Shown: in pieces, positions 62,193-64,000 of the stretch
Position numbering within the stretch: the first letter of the stretch is position 1
How the letters are laid out: each line of letters starts with the position of its first letter
Source of the DNA: Pseudobacillus lumedeiriae
GTDB taxonomy: Bacteria; Bacillota; Bacilli; Bacillales; Domibacillaceae
Length of the DNA stretch: 64,000 nucleotides
Direction of reading: 5' to 3'
Assembly: GCF_044891285.1 (NCBI RefSeq)
Contig: NZ_JAUIYO010000006.1
Location: forward strand, 119,373 to 183,372
The notes under the pieces: model-generated
Seen by the model: only the letters and a program-made list of their open reading frames with translations
Databases searched by the model: none
What the model was told of the DNA's origin: nothing
Translations under genes and position numbers: made by a program

Positions 62193-62673
62193 GTTGATCA
62201 CTACTTTCCAGTACAGTTTCTTCAAGTTTTTGACGCCGTTCTTCAAGTTTGGAGGCTATTTCTTTATTCGTAATAGATAATATTTGTGCTGCCAACAAAC
62301 CAGCGTTCACCGCACCAGCTTTACCAATGGCTACAGTTGCCACCGGCACACCTCCTGGCATCTGTACGATTGACAGCAAGGAATCCATCCCGTTCAATGC
62401 CTTAGACTGAACCGGCACACCAATAACCGGCAATGTTGTTTTTGCCGCAACCATTCCTGGAAGATGGGCTGCTCCGCCTGCACCGGCAATAATCACTTTG
62501 ATACCCCGTTCTCTCGCTTGTTCAGCGTATTGAAACATTAAATCTGGTGTGCGGTGCGCAGACACTACTTTTTTCTCAAAAGAGATCCCTAGTTCTTCCA
62601 GAATGTCACAAGCATTCTTCATCGTTTCCCAGTCAGAGGTACTTCCCATTATTACGCCAACTTCTACTGACAT
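62185..62673 (-). CDS. purE: N5-carboxyaminoimidazole ribonucleotide mutase
   Basis: A 162-residue class I PurE that isomerises N5-CAIR to CAIR. It has VIMGSTSDWETMKNACDILEELGI, VVSAHRTPDLMFQYAEQARERG, AGAGGAAHLPGMVAAKTTLPVIGVPVQ and the end of the family (IGKAGAVNAGLLAAQIL). The ATG at 62673 has GGGGGG upstream. It is the first gene of the operon, directly behind the riboswitch-controlled leader. Confidence 0.96.
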   Translation of the reverse strand: MSVEVGVIMGSTSDWETMKNACDILEELGISFEKKVVSAHRTPDLMFQYAEQARERGIKVIIAGAGGAAHLPGMVAAKTTLPVIGVPVQSKALNGMDSLLSIVQMPGGVPVATVAIGKAGAVNAGLLAAQILSITNKEIASKLEERRQKLEETVLESSDQLV

Positions 62674-62704
62674 GATTGACCCCCCAAAGTAATTAGTCAC
62701 ATAT

Positions 62705-62758
62705 AAAAAGCCCAGATGAGATGCTGATCTCTCATAAGAGAAAGCAGCTCACCTGGGC
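62705..62758 (-). terminator. Attenuator hairpin of the pur operon
   Basis: GCCCAG-TGAG pairs with CTCA-CTGGGC over 62710-62758, including inner pairing of GAGA…TCTC, and is followed on the minus strand by TTTTTATATG. It lies between the riboswitch aptamer and purE, so it should form when guanine is bound. Confidence 0.85.
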
Positions 62759-62803
62759 AAAAAGCTCGTTAAGAATGGATTTGCTCCAGATAAGTTATAC
62801 TTT

Positions 62804-62872
62804 CCCCATAGTCCGATTATTTACGGTAATCGGGTAGAAACTTGCAGGCCATATTCCCGCTATTATATGAGG
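62804..62872 (-). promoter_or_regulatory. Purine (guanine-type) riboswitch aptamer
   Basis: On the minus strand the conserved core is clear: P1 CCTCAT/ATGGGG, then ATATAAT, GGGAATATGGCC, GCAAGTTTCTACCC, CCGTAAA and GGACTATG. The pyrimidine that reads the ligand is C (in GACTATG), which specifies guanine or hypoxanthine rather than adenine. An intrinsic terminator follows, so binding should switch off pur transcription. Confidence 0.95.
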
Positions 62873-62892
62873 CACCGTATTTGTCATCTACA

Positions 62893-62921
62893 TCTTAACA
62901 AGCATAAAAGTATATTGTCAA
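62893..62921 (-). promoter_or_regulatory. Promoter of the pur operon
   Basis: On the minus strand TTGACA (62921-62916), a 17-base spacer and TTAAGA (62898-62893). It lies just upstream of the riboswitch. Confidence 0.75.
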
Positions 62922-62929
62922 CAAAAAAT

Positions 62930-62963
62930 CGAACAATTATATTTTTTCATTTTTTAATGTTCG
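62930..62963 (-). promoter_or_regulatory. PurR operator: two inverted PurBoxes
   Basis: CGAACAATT (62930-62938) and AATGTTCG (62956-62963) are inverted PurBox cores (CGAACAWT) with 17 bases between. They lie just upstream of the -35 box, the arrangement known for PurR of B. subtilis. Confidence 0.75.
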
Positions 62964-62966
62964 TGT

Positions 62967-63161
62967 TTAGAGCATCATTTTCCCTTCAAAAACGATTTCT
63001 CTGCCAATTGGCGTATATTTCTTCTCCTTATTGATCATTTCTTCTTTAAACACAGGGCGCTCCATTCTCCTAATAGGTACATACCCTTCCTGTTTCATGC
63101 GTTCCAGACATTGATCAATTGTTTCATTTTCCTGTACATAAAACGTTTTCTTTTTACTCAT
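62967..63161 (-). CDS. NETI motif-containing protein
   Basis: A 64-residue protein carrying the eponymous motif: KKTFYVQENETIDQCLERMKQEGYVPIRRMERPVFKE. B. subtilis YebG is the homolog. I used the ATG at 63161, which overlaps the stop of the DUF2179 gene (ATGA) and gives the usual short length. Function unknown. Its stop codon is next to a PurBox of the pur operon. Confidence 0.85.
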   Translation of the reverse strand: MSKKKTFYVQENETIDQCLERMKQEGYVPIRRMERPVFKEEMINKEKKYTPIGREIVFEGKMML

Positions 63162-63700
63162 TCCGCCAACTTCCCTTTTTTTACACTTTTCACCCAAAAT
63201 CCGCCATGAATCGTTTTAGGCTCATATGCAATAATAAATGCTTTAGGATCTAATTCTTTAATCTGGCTGTATAGCTTTAATTCATATTTTCTTGGCGTTA
63301 AGATTTGCAGAGCCATCCGATCACCCTCAAGCCCATTCGCGGCCCAGGTTGTCACTCCATACCCTTGTTCCCGCAACTGTTTTGGTAAATCTTTATCATA
63401 CTCTTTTGTAATTACATTCACTGTAATATAGCCGAGTGCCAGCTTCTCCTCCAATTTCATTCCAGCAATAACTCCTAAACCATAACCAACAGCGTACGCA
63501 ATGACATTTTGAATTTCATTTAAATTATCAAGCACAAGTCCAAGCCCAACGATATAAATCACAATTTCAATCATACTGACAAAGGCAGCAACATAGCGGT
63601 ATCCCTTTAATGTTAAAATCATCCGAATCGTAAAGAATGATACATAACAAACATTGATAATTAAAATAATTAATACCATAACTAATCCATTCCCTAGCAT
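63158..63700 (-). CDS. DUF2179-domain membrane protein (YebE-like, UPF0316)
   Basis: A 180-residue protein with three N-terminal membrane helices (about 5-85) and a cytoplasmic DUF2179 domain: YITVNVITKEYDKDLPKQLREQGYGVTTWAANGLEGDRMALQILTPRKYELKL. AAGGAGG precedes the ATG at 63700. In B. subtilis yebE and yebG likewise precede the pur operon. Role unknown; DUF2179 domains may bind a small ligand. Confidence 0.9.
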   Translation of the reverse strand: MLGNGLVMVLIILIINVCYVSFFTIRMILTLKGYRYVAAFVSMIEIVIYIVGLGLVLDNLNEIQNVIAYAVGYGLGVIAGMKLEEKLALGYITVNVITKEYDKDLPKQLREQGYGVTTWAANGLEGDRMALQILTPRKYELKLYSQIKELDPKAFIIAYEPKTIHGGFWVKSVKKGKLAE

Positions 63701-63844
63701 AAGGCCCCTCCTTTAAATAAAGACTAATAATCTTTCAAATTATCTTTCAAATAATGACGTAAGTTTATCACAATTTATGTGGAGAAAAAAGAAGAAGAAA
63801 AGCTGAAAACATTCATCTTTCTCCAGCTAGTTATCCGATATAAA

Positions 63845-63872
63845 AAAAAGAACAGCTTTAGCTGTTCTTTTT
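63845..63872 (-). terminator. rRNA operon terminator
   Basis: AAAAAGAACAGC/GCTGTTCTTTTT around TTTA (63845-63872) is followed on the minus strand by TTTTTATATC, eight bases past the 3' end of 5S rRNA. Confidence 0.85.
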
Positions 63873-63879
63873 GTCGTTT

Positions 63880-63995
63880 GCCTGGCAGCGTCCTACTCTC
63901 ACAGGGGGAAGCCCCCAACTACCATCGGCGCTGAAGAGCTTAACTTCCGTGTTCGGTATGGGAACGGGTGTGACCTCTTCGCTATCGCCACCAGA
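63880..63995 (-). rRNA. rrf: 5S ribosomal RNA
   Basis: On the minus strand the 116 bases from 63995 down to 63880 match Bacillus 5S rRNA: TCTGGTGGCGATAGCGAAGA at the start, CCGTTCCCATACCGAACACG, GCGCCGATGGTAGT, and GAGAGTAGGACGCTGCCAGG at the end. It is the last gene of an rRNA operon whose 23S and 16S genes would lie beyond the right edge. Confidence 0.95.
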
Positions 63996-64000
63996 CTGTA

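Noticed and set aside
63731..63752. ATCTTTCAAAT direct repeat upstream of the DUF2179 gene
   Set aside because: Only two short AT-rich copies; probably chance or part of a promoter region.
1..64000. CRISPR arrays, prophage, integrase or complete insertion sequences
   Set aside because: No regularly spaced direct repeats of CRISPR length, no transposase or integrase frames and no tRNA-borne attachment site were found on either strand.

Overview
The window comes from a low-to-moderate-GC Gram-positive bacterium of the family Bacillaceae. The gene content, Shine-Dalgarno sequences close to AGGAGG and long runs of conserved gene order (yerABC-pcrBA-ligA-camS-gatCAB and the twelve-gene pur operon behind a guanine-type riboswitch) match the Bacillus subtilis chromosome near its first rRNA operons. 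Genus cannot be fixed from sequence alone. Almost everything is on the minus strand; only argCJBD runs on the plus strand. There is no sign of prophage, integrase, CRISPR array or tRNA gene.

Layout from low to high coordinate. 1-14.3 kb is mixed and partly accessory: the tail of an amino-acid-binding lipoprotein gene, an Upf1-like superfamily I helicase, a GTP-binding protein of the cyclic 2,3-diphosphoglycerate synthetase family, an EamA transporter, a DUF4256 protein, three small multi-pass membrane proteins, a tRNA-dihydrouridine synthase, a YgjP-type metallopeptidase, a DUF1456 protein and the 23S rRNA methyltransferase RlmD/RlmCD. 14.5-23.8 kb holds a heterodimeric ABC exporter, two tandem paralogous MFS transporters behind a MarR regulator, DgkB, an arylamine N-acetyltransferase and a thioredoxin-like protein. 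24.0-28.4 kb is argCJBD with a textbook promoter overlapped by two ARG boxes. 28.5-31.4 kb holds a LemA/TPM pair, a carboxylesterase with an inverted-repeat operator, and a decayed NERD-domain gene.

31.4-49.7 kb is the conserved yer region: gatCAB (Gln-tRNA amidotransferase), then an interruption by isocitrate lyase and a GntR-ABC cassette, then camS-ligA-pcrA-pcrB and yerC-yerB-yerA. Between yerC and its terminator lies a compact, strongly structured RNA resembling HEARO/OMEGA RNAs of the IscB/IS605 world. It has no nuclease gene beside it and is bracketed by an 11-bp direct repeat. It is the most interesting object in the window.

49.9-62.9 kb is the complete IMP-synthesis operon purEKBCSQLFMNHD with PurR boxes, promoter, riboswitch and attenuator in order. 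63.0-64.0 kb holds a NETI-motif protein, a DUF2179 membrane protein, and the 5S rRNA gene with the terminator of an rRNA operon that continues past the window end.

Where a better-placed ribosome binding site, or the usual start of the family, pointed to a start codon inside the longest reading frame, I moved the start and said so. Family assignments rest on recognised motifs and gene order, not on database searches.
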